Of a DNA stretch of 64,000 bases, positions 17,496-27,275 are shown in pieces; the stretch's first letter is position 1; every line of letters starts with the position of its first letter. Made by a program: the position numbers and the translations under genes. The DNA lies in NCBI RefSeq assembly GCF_003326755.1, contig NZ_JPWH01000019.1, positions 21,551-85,550 of the forward strand, given 5' to 3'. The DNA comes from Thalassospira profundimaris (lineage in GTDB: Bacteria > Pseudomonadota > Alphaproteobacteria > Rhodospirillales > Thalassospiraceae). The notes beneath the pieces were generated by a model, which made no database searches, was not told the DNA's origin, and saw only the letters and a program-made list of their open reading frames with translations.

Positions 17496-18404
17496 TCAGG
17501 CCGTTGCGGCGAGCCTTGCCTTTACTTCACTGATTTTGTCGATCAGGAAGTCGCGGAACACACCGATTCGCTTGCTATGGCGCAATTCTTCCGGATAGAC
17601 GAAATAGGCATCAAAGCTGGGGCCCTCAAGCTCTGGCAGGATTCGCACCAGTTTGCTATCGGCCGGGACCAGATAATCGGGCAGGGCGGAAATGCCAAGG
17701 CCGGATTCGGTGGCGCGATAAATGCCGTAGATATTATTCAGTTTCAGAATCGGCCGCATATCGGGTTTGTATTGCAAGGCCGCATTCATCATCCAGTTGA
17801 CGTTGGAAACCGGTGGACGGGCATCCTCGCCATAAATGATCAGGCGGTGGTCCTTCAGGTCTTCCGGTTTTTTGGGCAGGCCATGCGTTTTGATATATTC
17901 GGGGGAAGCGAAGATATGATAGCGCAGGGTCATCAATTGCCGCTGGACCAGATCGGCCTGACGGGGCGGCTGCATGCGGATGGCAACATCGGCCTCGCGC
18001 ATGGCAAGGTCGAGTTCCTCGTCATTCAGGACCATCGACAGTTCGATTTCCGGATAGCGTTCGAGAAATTCATTGATGCGCGGGGTCAGCCAGATGGAGC
18101 CAAAGGCCACCGTGGTGGTAATTTTGAGCGGGCCAGAGGGGCGTTCTTTCGATTCGCGAATGCGCGCTTCGGCCATTGACAGCTTGGCAAACACATCATG
18201 CGCGGTGCGATAAAGCAGCTCGCCCTGCTCTGTCAGGATCAGGCCACGCGCGTGACGATGAAAAAGCGGTACCTTCACACTTTCTTCAAGTGCGCTGATC
18301 TGGCGGCTGACCGCAGATTGGCTCAAATTCAGGTTTTCACCTGCGTGTGTAAAACTTCCTGCTTCGGCCACAGCGTGAAAGACACGCAGTTTGTCCCAAT
18401 CCAT
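17496..18404 (-). CDS. lsrB: LysR-family regulator, LsrB/VtlR-like
   Basis: A 302-residue LysR regulator. The N-terminal HTH reads MDWDKLRVFHAVAEAGSFTHAGENLNLSQSAVSRQISALEESV, typical of the alphaproteobacterial LsrB/VtlR group (GcvA-like subfamily). The effector domain contains LKLNNIYGIYRATESGLGISALPDYL. AGGAG precedes the ATG. The neighbourhood supports the name: trxB directly upstream, lrp beyond it, and AbcR-like sRNAs directly downstream. In Brucella and Agrobacterium VtlR activates an AbcR RNA. Here that regulatory link is an inference. Confidence 0.8.
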   Translation of the reverse strand: MDWDKLRVFHAVAEAGSFTHAGENLNLSQSAVSRQISALEESVKVPLFHRHARGLILTEQGELLYRTAHDVFAKLSMAEARIRESKERPSGPLKITTTVAFGSIWLTPRINEFLERYPEIELSMVLNDEELDLAMREADVAIRMQPPRQADLVQRQLMTLRYHIFASPEYIKTHGLPKKPEDLKDHRLIIYGEDARPPVSNVNWMMNAALQYKPDMRPILKLNNIYGIYRATESGLGISALPDYLVPADSKLVRILPELEGPSFDAYFVYPEELRHSKRIGVFRDFLIDKISEVKARLAATA

Positions 18405-18785
18405 TGACCTGCTCCTTTGTCACCACCGTTTGGTCGGCACGATGGCCCCCTGATTATGTCCCGTTTTTAAAAGCATTTGGTTTCCAGCTGGTTAACCGGA
18501 TGCCATTGCCGCTTTTACAAGGCCGTCATCAAAGTAATATGAGGGCTTGGACGGGTTGTGCAAGCAAGCATTCACGTTTCGGGCAATTTTCATATCTCCC
18601 GCTGCGATCAATACTGCCATTTTTCCGCCTGTTCCCTGTTCACCTGAACAGCCTGTTTTATGATCGTGCCTTAAAATGCGAAAAAGACCAAAGACATATC
18701 GCTGTCTCTGGTCTTTTTCAAAAGACATACTATCCTTCGTCCCTTCTTTGCGAAAGGCGGGAAGGGGAAGGATGTGAAACTGTTC
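18405..18785. other. Intergenic region between trxB and the LsrB-like gene
   Basis: 381 bp. Holds the trxB terminator (18681-18718) and presumably the lsrB promoter. No credible gene. Confidence 0.5.
18681..18718 (-). terminator. Terminator of trxB
   Basis: Long imperfect stem AAAAAGACCA...AAGACA / TGTCTC...TGGTCTTTTT, symmetrical A/T flanks, ~70 bp after the trxB stop. Confidence 0.8.
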
Positions 18786-19736
18786 TCAGTCTGCCTGCTC
18801 GGCGAGGAATTTTTCCGCTTCGAGGGCGGCCATGCAGCCCATGCCCGCCGCTGTTACCGCCTGGCGGTAAATTTTGTCGGTGACGTCACCGGCGGCAAAC
18901 ACACCTGGGATATTGGTGCGCGTGGTGCCCGGTTCGACCAGAATGTAGTTTTCATCATCCATTTTGACCTGACCCTGGAAAACTTTGGTGGCCGGATCAT
19001 GGCCGATGGCAACAAAGAAACCGTCACAGGGAATGTCCATGGTTTCGCCCGATTTCACATTGCGAACCTTCACGGCCTCGACACCGTCCATTGGTCCGTC
19101 ACCCCCCAGAATGTCCTCGATCACGCTGTCCCAGACCACGTCGATCTTTTCGTGTTTGAACAGGCGTTCCTGGAGCATCTTTTCGGCGCGCAGTTCATCG
19201 CGGCGATGGATCAGTGTGACCTTGCTGCATATTCCGGCCAGATACAGGGCCTCTTCAACCGCGGTATTGCCGCCGCCCACCACCGTGACCGGCTTGTTGC
19301 GATAAAAGAACCCGTCGCAGGTCGCACAGGCGGAAACCCCGCGCCCGTTAAACTTTTCCTCGCCCGGCAGGCCAAGCCAGCGGGCCTGTGCCCCGGTCGA
19401 GATGATGACGCTATCGGCGATATAGGTGGCACCGGAATCGCCCTTGCAGACAAAGGGACGCTTGGTGAAATCGACATCGATAATCAGGTCATGCACCATC
19501 GTGGTGCCGACATGTTCGGCCTGGGCCTTCATCTGGTCCATCAGCCACGGACCCTGGATGACATCGGCAAAGCCGGGATAGTTTTCAACATCGGTGGTAA
19601 TGGTTAACTGGCCGCCGGGTTGCAGCCCCATCACCATCATGGGCGCAAGGTTTGCGCGGGCGGCATAGATTGCAGCGGTATAACCGGCCGGGCCGGACCC
19701 GATGATAAGGACGTTTACGTGATGTTCCTGGGCCAT
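18786..19736 (-). CDS. trxB: Thioredoxin-disulfide reductase
   Basis: FAD/NADPH enzyme that reduces thioredoxin; 316 residues, the normal size. FAD site VLIIGSGPAGYTAAIYAARANL, redox-active VSACATCDGFF (CxxC), NADPH site VVGGGNTAVEEALYL and RRDELRAEK, C-terminal FAD motif GVFAAGDVTDKIYRQAVTAAGMGC. The ATG at 19736 starts the FAD domain at the usual place; an upstream extension is non-coding in character. Divergent from lrp. Confidence 0.96.
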   Translation of the reverse strand: MAQEHHVNVLIIGSGPAGYTAAIYAARANLAPMMVMGLQPGGQLTITTDVENYPGFADVIQGPWLMDQMKAQAEHVGTTMVHDLIIDVDFTKRPFVCKGDSGATYIADSVIISTGAQARWLGLPGEEKFNGRGVSACATCDGFFYRNKPVTVVGGGNTAVEEALYLAGICSKVTLIHRRDELRAEKMLQERLFKHEKIDVVWDSVIEDILGGDGPMDGVEAVKVRNVKSGETMDIPCDGFFVAIGHDPATKVFQGQVKMDDENYILVEPGTTRTNIPGVFAAGDVTDKIYRQAVTAAGMGCMAALEAEKFLAEQAD

Positions 19737-20070
19737 ATGAGATTCGCCATTGCCAGATGTTGTGAAACACGATTTGGAATTGGGAAACGAACATATGGAG
19801 GAAGGCTGGCTTGTGCAACAGCCGGAACACACCAGAACGGGCTTTTTTGCGCCCTAAGGCAGATGGCTGCCATGCCATTGCGCAGGGGGCAGGCAGGAAG
19901 GTTTTGTTGTGGGCGGGTTTAGAACGAAAAGTTTATTATTTTCGTGCGTGGCATTTGCTTTACGTTTGCGGAAAGTTGCAAAATCAACCCGAATATATTA
20001 TTGCCAGCCATTGGCCCCGCTGTAATATTGTTTCGTTCGGGGTGTATCAGCGCACAGAATCGAGGAATAG
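19737..20070. other. Divergent intergenic region trxB / lrp
   Basis: 334 bp, AT-rich towards lrp (GAATATATTATT near 19990). It must contain both promoters; I could not assign hexamers with confidence. Confidence 0.4.
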
Positions 20071-20556
20071 ATGCAACGGGTCAAACTCGACAAGATCGAC
20101 CGCAGAATTTTGCGCGATCTACAGGAAGATGGCCGGATGACCAATGTCGAGCTGGCACGCCGTGCCGGTATTTCGGCCCCGCCCTGTCTTCGCCGTGTTC
20201 GCGCACTGGAAGAAGCCGGGTTTATCCAGGGCTATCATGCCGATGTTGATTCACAGGCGCTTGGCTATAACGTCACCGTTTTTGCCCTGGTGGGCCTTGC
20301 CAGCCAGGCGGAACATGACTTGCGCGCCTTTGAAAAACGCGCAACCGGATGGCCCGAAGTGCGCGAATGCCACATGGTGGCGGGGGATATGGATTTTCTT
20401 TTGAAAATCGTTTCCCATAGCTGGGACGAATATCAGAAATTCCTGACCACCGAACTGACCGTTGCTGAAAACGTCAATCACGTGAAGTCGGCCCTGTCGA
20501 TTCGCACTGCCAAAAATGTCCCGGGTGTGCCGATCGATATTGATGTCGAGGATTGA
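20071..20556 (+). CDS. lrp: Lrp/AsnC-family transcriptional regulator
   Basis: A 161-residue leucine-responsive-type regulator. The N-terminal HTH (LDKIDRRILRDLQEDGRMTNVELARRAGISAPPCLRRVRALEEAGFIQGY) is followed by the RAM ligand/oligomer domain (TVFALVGL...WPEVRECHMVAGDMDFLLKIV). The N-terminal MQRVKLDKIDR matches Lrp proteins of Rhodospirillales. It is divergent from trxB, as in several alphaproteobacteria. Confidence 0.92.
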   Translation: MQRVKLDKIDRRILRDLQEDGRMTNVELARRAGISAPPCLRRVRALEEAGFIQGYHADVDSQALGYNVTVFALVGLASQAEHDLRAFEKRATGWPEVRECHMVAGDMDFLLKIVSHSWDEYQKFLTTELTVAENVNHVKSALSIRTAKNVPGVPIDIDVED

Positions 20557-20658
20557 TCCGCCAGCGGGATGACCCTGTATCGCATTACATGGACGAAATG
20601 CCGGGCATGTTCCCGGCATTTTGCTGTTTGGTAACTGCCGCTGCGGATGATTGCGACT

Positions 20659-21141
20659 TTACAAGGCAAGGTTTGCCAAGGCGCAGCCATCCATTTCGTA
20701 TTGCATCGCGCCTGAATTCCGTGCGCCCAGCCTTTCATAAAAGCGACAGGCACCTTCATTGCGCAGCAAAACCGACCACCAGATCGAAACATAGTCATTT
20801 TGCCTGGCATAATGTGCCAGGGCCGCCATCAGCTTTTGGCCGATTTTTTGGGCGCGCATATCGGGCGTCACATAGAGTTCCGACATCCACAGACCGGGTT
20901 TTGAATAATCCGGGTTGTAAAAAGGCTGAAAAACCACCTGCCCTGCAGCATTTTTGCCATGCCAGGCCATCAGGCTTTTGATCATGGCGTTGGGGCCAAA
21001 CATCATGGCATGGATGCTGTCGCATGTATGGGACGGTTCGTCACCATCAAGCTCGACATGCAGGGCGTTGGACAGGGCGACAACCTTGTCGCAGTCCTGT
21101 GGGGTGGCGGCCCTGATGAGGATGTCGTTATCTGGCTGCAT
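20659..21141 (-). CDS. GNAT-family N-acetyltransferase
   Basis: A 160-residue acetyl-CoA-dependent acyltransferase. Typical GNAT pattern: IRAATPQDCDKVVALS at the start, LWMSELYVTPDMRAQKIGQKLMAALAHYARQ (acetyl-CoA loop, Q/R-x-x-G-x-G/A variant QKIGQ), then W-WSVLLRNEGACRFYERLGA. The substrate cannot be told from sequence. Minus strand, downstream of greA but separated by the greA terminator. Confidence 0.85.
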   Translation of the reverse strand: MQPDNDILIRAATPQDCDKVVALSNALHVELDGDEPSHTCDSIHAMMFGPNAMIKSLMAWHGKNAAGQVVFQPFYNPDYSKPGLWMSELYVTPDMRAQKIGQKLMAALAHYARQNDYVSIWWSVLLRNEGACRFYERLGARNSGAMQYEMDGCALANLAL

Positions 21142-21193
21142 GATCCGGGGCTTTTGATAAATTGTTTTCCAGTCACGGCCACGATGCAGGCAT

Positions 21194-21222
21194 AAAAAAC
21201 GGCCCGATGTTAGCGGGCCGTT
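21194..21222 (-). terminator. Terminator of greA
   Basis: Minus strand AACGGCCCG / CGGGCCGT followed by six Ts, ~25 bp past the greA stop. Confidence 0.85.
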
Positions 21223-21245
21223 CCATAACCGTATGATCGGTGTGA

Positions 21246-21719
21246 TCAGACGAATTCGACCTTCAGAATTTCATAGGCCTTGGTGCCACCGGGAACGGTG
21301 ACTTCCACGGAATCGCCAACCGCTTTGCCAATCAGCGCACGGCCAATCGGGGATGTGGTGGAGATCCGGCCTTTATTGATGTCGGCTTCGATGGGGCCAA
21401 CAATCTGATAGGTGGTTTCTTCGTCTGTATCTTCGTCGACAAGCTCGACGGTGGCGCCGAATTTAACGACATTTCCTGCCAGAGAGGGCACGTCGATGAC
21501 TTCGGCGCGGCTCAGAACATCTTCAAGCTCGGCAATGCGCCCTTCAGAGAAGCTCTGGCGTTCGCGTGCCGCATGATATTCGGCATTTTCCGACAAATCA
21601 CCATGTTCACGCGCATCGGCAATCGCCTTGATGATCTCAGGGCGTTCAACCGTTTTACGGTGCTTCAGTTCTTCTTCGAGGCGCTGATGCCCTTGCGGGG
21701 TCATTGGTACTTTTTCCAT
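21246..21719 (-). CDS. greA: Transcription elongation factor GreA
   Basis: Rescues backtracked RNA polymerase by stimulating RNA cleavage. 157 residues (E. coli 158). N-terminal coiled coil with the acidic tip [22 protein letters not shown]-terminal FKBP-like domain with [23 protein letters not shown]. An in-frame GTG 3 codons upstream is possible; the ATG at 21719 gives the family length. It lies downstream of carB on the same strand. Confidence 0.96.
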   Translation of the reverse strand: MEKVPMTPQGHQRLEEELKHRKTVERPEIIKAIADAREHGDLSENAEYHAARERQSFSEGRIAELEDVLSRAEVIDVPSLAGNVVKFGATVELVDEDTDEETTYQIVGPIEADINKGRISTTSPIGRALIGKAVGDSVEVTVPGGTKAYEILKVEFV

Positions 21720-21761
21720 CGCGCTCACAGCCTATTCGTTACAAGTCGACATTACAAAATC

Positions 21762-21790
21762 AACCGCCCGGCCTGGACCGCCGGGCGGTT
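21762..21790 (-). terminator. GC-rich hairpin between carB and greA
   Basis: Perfect 10-bp arms AACCGCCCGG / CCGGGCGGTT, 41 bp after the carB stop. The T-run is weak, so it may be a partial terminator or RNA-stability element. Confidence 0.5.
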
Positions 21791-21830
21791 TAAACTCGTT
21801 TACTTCTGGTTACGGTAGAAGCCGTTAACC

Positions 21831-24800
21831 CTAGTAGTCATCCCCAAGATATGCCTGAACGGGCTGCACTGCAAGCGCCCCGCGTTTCAGGTTGTCGATC
21901 GCCCGCAAGGTTGCACGGGCCCCGGCAATGGTTGTGTAGTAGGGGATATCGTTGGTCAGCGCCGTGCGACGGATCGAGAAACTGTCGACCACAGCCTGTT
22001 TGCTTTCCGTGGTGTTAAACACCAGGTTGATATCGCCGTTCTTCATCATATCCACAATATGGGGACGACCTTCCTGTACCTTATTGACCGGGGTAACGTC
22101 CAGCCCTTCTTTTTTCAGGGTCTCGGCAGTACCACGGGTTGCAACAATCGAGAAGCCAAGCGCGATGGCATCGCGGGCCAGTTCGATGACAGCCGGTTTG
22201 TCGTAATTTTTGACCGAAATGAAGATTTTGCCTTCACGCGGCAGCTTTTGACCCGCCGCCATCTGGGCCTTGGCAAAGGCACGGCCAAAATCGGTATCAA
22301 GGCCCATCACCTCGCCGGTTGAGCGCATTTCCGGGCCCAACAGCGTATCAACGCCCGGGAAGCGGTTAAATGGCAGGACGGCTTCCTTGACCGCGATGTG
22401 CTTGAACGGGCCGTGATTAAGCTTGAAATCACCGAGTTTCTCGCCAGCCATGATCCGGGCACCGATTTTGGCAATCGGGTTGCCGGTGGCCTTGGCAACA
22501 AACGGAACTGTCCGCGATGCACGCGGGTTGACCTCTATGAGGTAGATCACATCGCCCTTGATGGCATATTGCACATTCATCAGGCCAACCACATTCAATG
22601 CCTTGGCAAGTTGAATGGTCTGGGCCTTCAGGCGGTCAATCATGTCCTGCCCCAGTGAATAGGGCGGCAGCGAGCAGGCAGAGTCACCGGAGTGAATACC
22701 CGCTTCCTCGATATGCTGCATAATCCCGGCGACAAAGACATTTTCGCCGTCCGATACCGCATCGGCATCAATTTCGATGGCGTCAAGCAGGAAGCTGTCG
22801 ATCAGAACCGGGCTTTTGCCTGAAACCTGCACGGCCTCTGCCATATAGCGCAGCAGATCTTCGGTGGTGTGGACAATTTCCATTGCCCGGCCCCCCAAAA
22901 CATAGCTGGGGCGGATGACAACCGGGTAGCCAATGCCTTCGGCAATCGCGACCGCCTGATCAACCGAACGGGCAATGCCGTTGGCAGGCTGTTTGAGGCC
23001 CAGCTTGTTGATCAGTTCCTGGAAACGGTCGCGGTCTTCGGCCAGGTCGATGCTGTCCGGGCTGGTCCCCAAAATCGGAATACCCGCATTTTCCAGGGCC
23101 GCGGAAAGTTTCAGCGGGGTCTGGCCGCCATACTGAACGATTACGCCCAGAAGCTCGCCTTTGGACTGTTCAAGCTGGCACAGCTCGATCACGTCTTCGG
23201 CGGTCAGCGGTTCAAAATACAGGCGGTCCGACGTGTCATAGTCGGTTGAAACCGTTTCCGGGTTGCAATTGACCATGATGGCTTCGATGCCGACTTCGCG
23301 CAGCGCGTAGGCCGCATGGACACAGCAATAATCGAACTCGATACCCTGACCAATCCGGTTCGGGCCGCCGCCAAGGATAATCACCTTCTTGCGGTCGGTC
23401 ACTTCGGCTTCGTTTTCGGGTTCGTTGAAATTGTCCCCCTCATAGATCGAATACATATAGGACGTACGCGAGGGGAATTCCGCCGCACAGGTGTCGATGC
23501 GCTTGTAAACCGGGCGCAGGCCATAACCCTGCCGAATGGCGCGGACGTCATCTTCTTCCTTGCCGGCAAGCTCGGCCAGGCGCGCATCGGAAAAGCCCAG
23601 CTTTTTGAGGCGCAGCAGTTCGTTTTTGCTTTCAGGCAGGCCGTTCGCGCGAATTTTTTCTTCTTCGTCCACCAGCATTTCAAGCTGGCGCAGATACCAG
23701 GGGTCAAACTTGGTGGCTGACTGGATTTCCTCAAGCGTCATGCCATGACGGAACGCCTGGGCGGCATAAAGAATGCGGAAGGGGATCGGCTGGGTCAGCT
23801 TGGCGCGAATGGCGGCCTTGTCCGGCGCGCCTTCGATTTTGACTTCGTTCAGGCCGGTCAGGCCGGTTTCCATCGAGCGTAGGCCTTTTTGCAGGCTTTC
23901 GGCAAAGCAGCCGCCAATCGACATGGCTTCACCCACCGATTTCATCGCCGTGCCCAGCAGGGCCTGCGCACCGGGGAATTTCTCGAAGGTGAAACGCGGG
24001 ATTTTGGTGACAACATAGTCGATGGTCGGCTCGAACGAGGCCGGGGTGACGCCGGTAATGTCGTTATCAAGCTCGTCCAGCGTATAGCCAACCGCCAGTT
24101 TGGCCGCGATTTTGGCAATAGGGAAGCCGGTGGCCTTCGATGCCAGGGCGGAGGACCGCGACACACGCGGGTTCATTTCGATCACGATCAGGCGGCCATC
24201 ATCCGGGTTGACGGCAAACTGCACGTTCGACCCGCCGGTATCAACGCCAATTTCGCGCAGAACCGCCAGGGAGGCGTCACGCATGATCTGGTATTCTTTA
24301 TCCGTCAGGGTCAGGGCCGGGGCCACCGTGATTGAATCGCCCGTGTGAATGCCCATCGGATCGACGTTTTCGATCGAACAGATGATGATGCAGTTATCCG
24401 CGTGGTCACGGACAACTTCCATTTCATATTCTTTCCAGCCGAGGATCGATTCCTCGATCAGCACTTCGTGGCTGGGCGAAATGGCGAGGCCGTTACGCAC
24501 GATCTGTTCAAATTCTTCGCGATTATAGGCAATCCCGCCGCCTTCACCACCGAGCGTGTAGCTGGGGCGGATGATGGCCGGAAGGCCGGTATGTTCAACC
24601 GCTTCAACGGCTTCTTCAAAGGTCCGCACCAGGGCGGAACGCGCGCTTTCCAGGCCGATTTTGTCCATCGCATCGCGGAACAACAGGCGGTCTTCGGCCT
24701 TGCGGATCACGTCCTTGCGCGCGCCGATCATTTCAACGCCGTATTTTTCCAGGGTGCCATCATCGGAAAGCTTCAGCGCGGTGTTAAGCGCCGTCTGGCC

Positions 24801-25073
24801 GCCCATTGTCGGCAGCAGCACATCGGGGCGTTCCTTTTCAATGATCTTGGCGACCATTTCCGGGGTGATCGGCTCGATATAGGTGGCATCGGCCAGGTTG
24901 GGGTCGGTCATGATGGTCGCCGGGTTGGAATTGACCAGAATGACGCGATAGCCCTCTTCCTTGAGCGCCTTGCAGGCCTGTGCCCCGGAATAGTCGAACT
25001 CGCAAGCCTGGCCAATCACGATCGGGCCGGCACCGATAATAAGAATTGATTTGATGTCTGTACGTTTCGGCAT
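21831..25073 (-). CDS. carB: Carbamoyl-phosphate synthase large subunit
   Basis: A 1080-residue synthetase making carbamoyl phosphate for arginine and pyrimidines from bicarbonate, ATP and the ammonia delivered by CarA. Two duplicated ATP-grasp halves are clear: [20 protein letters not shown] and [19 protein letters not shown], each followed by [20 protein letters not shown] / [19 protein letters not shown]. The C-terminal MGS-type allosteric domain ends the protein. It begins [30 protein letters not shown]. Directly downstream of carA. Confidence 0.98.
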   Translation of the reverse strand: MPKRTDIKSILIIGAGPIVIGQACEFDYSGAQACKALKEEGYRVILVNSNPATIMTDPNLADATYIEPITPEMVAKIIEKERPDVLLPTMGGQTALNTALKLSDDGTLEKYGVEMIGARKDVIRKAEDRLLFRDAMDKIGLESARSALVRTFEEAVEAVEHTGLPAIIRPSYTLGGEGGGIAYNREEFEQIVRNGLAISPSHEVLIEESILGWKEYEMEVVRDHADNCIIICSIENVDPMGIHTGDSITVAPALTLTDKEYQIMRDASLAVLREIGVDTGGSNVQFAVNPDDGRLIVIEMNPRVSRSSALASKATGFPIAKIAAKLAVGYTLDELDNDITGVTPASFEPTIDYVVTKIPRFTFEKFPGAQALLGTAMKSVGEAMSIGGCFAESLQKGLRSMETGLTGLNEVKIEGAPDKAAIRAKLTQPIPFRILYAAQAFRHGMTLEEIQSATKFDPWYLRQLEMLVDEEEKIRANGLPESKNELLRLKKLGFSDARLAELAGKEEDDVRAIRQGYGLRPVYKRIDTCAAEFPSRTSYMYSIYEGDNFNEPENEAEVTDRKKVIILGGGPNRIGQGIEFDYCCVHAAYALREVGIEAIMVNCNPETVSTDYDTSDRLYFEPLTAEDVIELCQLEQSKGELLGVIVQYGGQTPLKLSAALENAGIPILGTSPDSIDLAEDRDRFQELINKLGLKQPANGIARSVDQAVAIAEGIGYPVVIRPSYVLGGRAMEIVHTTEDLLRYMAEAVQVSGKSPVLIDSFLLDAIEIDADAVSDGENVFVAGIMQHIEEAGIHSGDSACSLPPYSLGQDMIDRLKAQTIQLAKALNVVGLMNVQYAIKGDVIYLIEVNPRASRTVPFVAKATGNPIAKIGARIMAGEKLGDFKLNHGPFKHIAVKEAVLPFNRFPGVDTLLGPEMRSTGEVMGLDTDFGRAFAKAQMAAGQKLPREGKIFISVKNYDKPAVIELARDAIALGFSIVATRGTAETLKKEGLDVTPVNKVQEGRPHIVDMMKNGDINLVFNTTESKQAVVDSFSIRRTALTNDIPYYTTIAGARATLRAIDNLKRGALAVQPVQAYLGDDY

Positions 25074-25159
25074 GTCTTTTTCCGCTTTTGGCGTTGCGGC
25101 CGCGCATCTGGCGCAGGCCGCATCATGAATGTCCGTTAGGTCGCTGTTCTCAGCAATGA

Positions 25160-26326
25160 TCAGGATTTCGCGTCTTCAATCAGACTGACGAAACGTTTGA
25201 ACAAATAGTGGCTGTCATGCGGGCCGGGGGATGCTTCGGGGTGGTACTGCACGGCAAAGGCAGGCTTGTCCTTGACGCGCAGACCGGCAAGCGATCCATC
25301 AAACAGCGAAAAGTGCGTGGCTTCGACATTGTCGGGCAGGGTGTCCTTGTCAACAACAAAGCCGTGATTCTGGCTGGTGATTTCAACCACACCGGTCGTG
25401 GTATCCTTGACCGGATGGTTCGCACCACGATGGCCGACTTCCATTTTCTTGGTCTTGGCACCCAGGGCCAGCGCCATCATCTGATGACCCAGGCAAATGC
25501 CGAAAACCGGCTTGCCGCTATCGATCAGTTTTTTGATGGTCGGTACGGCATATTCGCCGGTTGCCGCCGGGTCGCCAGGGCCGTTGGACAGGAAAATGCC
25601 ATCCGGGTTCATCGCCAGAATTTCATCGGCCCCGGTTGTGGCTGGCACCACCGAAACCTTGCAATCCTGGGAGGCCAGGTTGCGCAGGATGTTGCGCTTT
25701 ATTCCGTAATCTATGGCGACAACATGGTGTTTGGCATTGCCAAGCTTGCCATACCCGCCGGTGCGCGACCACAGGGTGTCTTCCCATTCATAGCCTTCGG
25801 TGCAACTGTTGTCCCTGGCAAGGTCCATGCCTTCAAGGCCGGGCCACAGATTGGCCTTGGCAATCAGCGCGTCCACGTCAAAGGTGCCATCCGGGTTGTG
25901 GCAGATCACGCCATTGGGGGCACCTTCGTTACGGATGCGTTTGGTCAGGCGGCGGGTATCGACCCCGCTAATGCCAACACGGCCATTTTTTGCCAGCCAG
26001 TCGTTGAAATGGCCGCTGGCGCGAAAATTTGACGGCTCGGTAATATCCTGGCGCAGGATGCAGCCAAGGGCGACCGGGCTGGCGTTTTCGATGTCTTCGT
26101 CATTCACCCCGACATTGCCGATATGCGGGAAGGTAAAGGTGATCATCTGACCGGCATAGGAAGGGTCAGTCATGATTTCCTGATAACCGGTGATCGAGGT
26201 GTTGAAGCAAACTTCACCAACTACCTCGCCTCGGGCGCCGATACCGCGTCCCCAGAAAACCGAACCATCGGCAAGAACCAGAACGGCAGTGGCACCAGGA
26301 GGCGGGGTGTGCGTGGGCGCTGACAT
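25160..26326 (-). CDS. carA: Carbamoyl-phosphate synthase small (glutaminase) subunit
   Basis: Class I glutamine amidotransferase that supplies ammonia to CarB. 388 residues: N-terminal CPSase domain ([35 protein letters not shown]) and C-terminal GATase with nucleophile Cys in [15 protein letters not shown] and the His/Glu pair in [11 protein letters not shown]. The ATG at 26326 is preceded by AAAGGAC. The 86-bp gap to carB supports one operon. Confidence 0.97.
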   Translation of the reverse strand: MSAPTHTPPPGATAVLVLADGSVFWGRGIGARGEVVGEVCFNTSITGYQEIMTDPSYAGQMITFTFPHIGNVGVNDEDIENASPVALGCILRQDITEPSNFRASGHFNDWLAKNGRVGISGVDTRRLTKRIRNEGAPNGVICHNPDGTFDVDALIAKANLWPGLEGMDLARDNSCTEGYEWEDTLWSRTGGYGKLGNAKHHVVAIDYGIKRNILRNLASQDCKVSVVPATTGADEILAMNPDGIFLSNGPGDPAATGEYAVPTIKKLIDSGKPVFGICLGHQMMALALGAKTKKMEVGHRGANHPVKDTTTGVVEITSQNHGFVVDKDTLPDNVEATHFSLFDGSLAGLRVKDKPAFAVQYHPEASPGPHDSHYLFKRFVSLIEDAKS

Positions 26327-26692
26327 TGGCGAATGTCCTTTCGATCTATCCACGGTGAGACACGGAGTCTTTGTATAGTATATAAACTTACCGGCAAGCC
26401 GATAAAACAGCCCTGACTACCCTCATGGCAGCCATGCAGATACGCGCAAAAACCCAGCATAAAAGTGCTGCAACCAACCGGACGTCGGCACTTTATACTT
26501 TAGGCGAGATCGGCTTGTATCCCGTCGGGCAAATTGGCGGATGTCTACGGGAAGGAAATCACGCTGTCAAGAACCGATCAAAACTTTTATTTATTGTTTT
26601 TTATCAATGGATTAGGTTGGTATGTTTTCTTTGCTCTTACTGTCCTTTTGGGGTATGTTCACTCCTTTCTTCCACAGAATCAGAGATACGCC
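26327..26692. other. Divergent intergenic region carA / yqeY
   Basis: 366 bp of AT-rich sequence that must carry both promoters. A TATAGTATATAAA stretch near 26375-26390 is a likely -10 zone for carA. I see no PyrR-like or other recognisable riboregulator. Confidence 0.4.
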
Positions 26693-27148
26693 ATGCTGCG
26701 AGCGCAGCTTAATGATGCTTTGAAAAAAGCCGTCCTGTCAAAAGACGCCGTTTCGGTGACGACAATCCGCCTTATTCTCGCTGCCCTCAAGGAGCGCGAT
26801 ATTGCCGCACGCGGCGAGGGCAATACCGATGGCATTTCGGACGCCGAGATTCAGAGCCTGCTGATGTCGATGGTCAAGCAGCGCCGTGAAAGCATCGAGA
26901 TGTATACCAAGGGCAACCGGCCGGAGCTGGCCGCCCAGGAGGCATCTGAAATTGATGTGATCGAACGGTTCCTGCCGCGCCAGATGGATGAGGCGGAAAT
27001 TGAGGCCGCCGTCAAGGAGACGGTTTCCGATATGGGCGCGACCTGTCTGAAGGATATGGGGCGCACGATGGCCGCCCTTCGCGAAAAATACAATGGCTGC
27101 ATGGATTTTGGCAAAGCCGGTGTGGTCGCCAAAAGACTGCTGGGTTAA
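26693..27148 (+). CDS. yqeY: GatB/YqeY domain protein
   Basis: A 151-residue stand-alone YqeY protein, resembling the tRNA-binding tail of GatB. The family's two helical parts are seen (MLRAQLNDALKKAVLSKDAVSVTTIRLILAALKERDIA; EIDVIERFLPRQMDEAEIEAAV, then GRTMAALREKYNGCMDFGKAGVVAKRLLG). Its exact role is unsettled. It sits just upstream of dnaG and rpoD, where it is often found in alphaproteobacteria. Confidence 0.9.
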   Translation: MLRAQLNDALKKAVLSKDAVSVTTIRLILAALKERDIAARGEGNTDGISDAEIQSLLMSMVKQRRESIEMYTKGNRPELAAQEASEIDVIERFLPRQMDEAEIEAAVKETVSDMGATCLKDMGRTMAALREKYNGCMDFGKAGVVAKRLLG

Positions 27149-27176
27149 CCAAACAGCCTTTATTGATGCGATGATC

Positions 27177-27203
27177 AGCCGGATGCCTTGCGTCCGGCTT
27201 TTC
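27177..27203 (+). terminator. Terminator between yqeY and dnaG
   Basis: AGCCGGA / TCCGGCT with TTTT, ~30 bp after the yqeY stop. Confidence 0.75.
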
Positions 27204-27275
27204 TCATGCTTAAACTTTACAATTGATCACATTCTTTTTTTCTTTTGGCTGTAACCTTTCACGGATGGGCACGTT

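Noticed and set aside
21762..21790. Small RNA gene between greA and carB
   Set aside because: Only one hairpin, no promoter signal; best seen as a terminator-like element.
26327..26692. Pyrimidine- or arginine-responsive riboregulator before carA
   Set aside because: No terminator/antiterminator pair or recognisable leader peptide found in the sequence.
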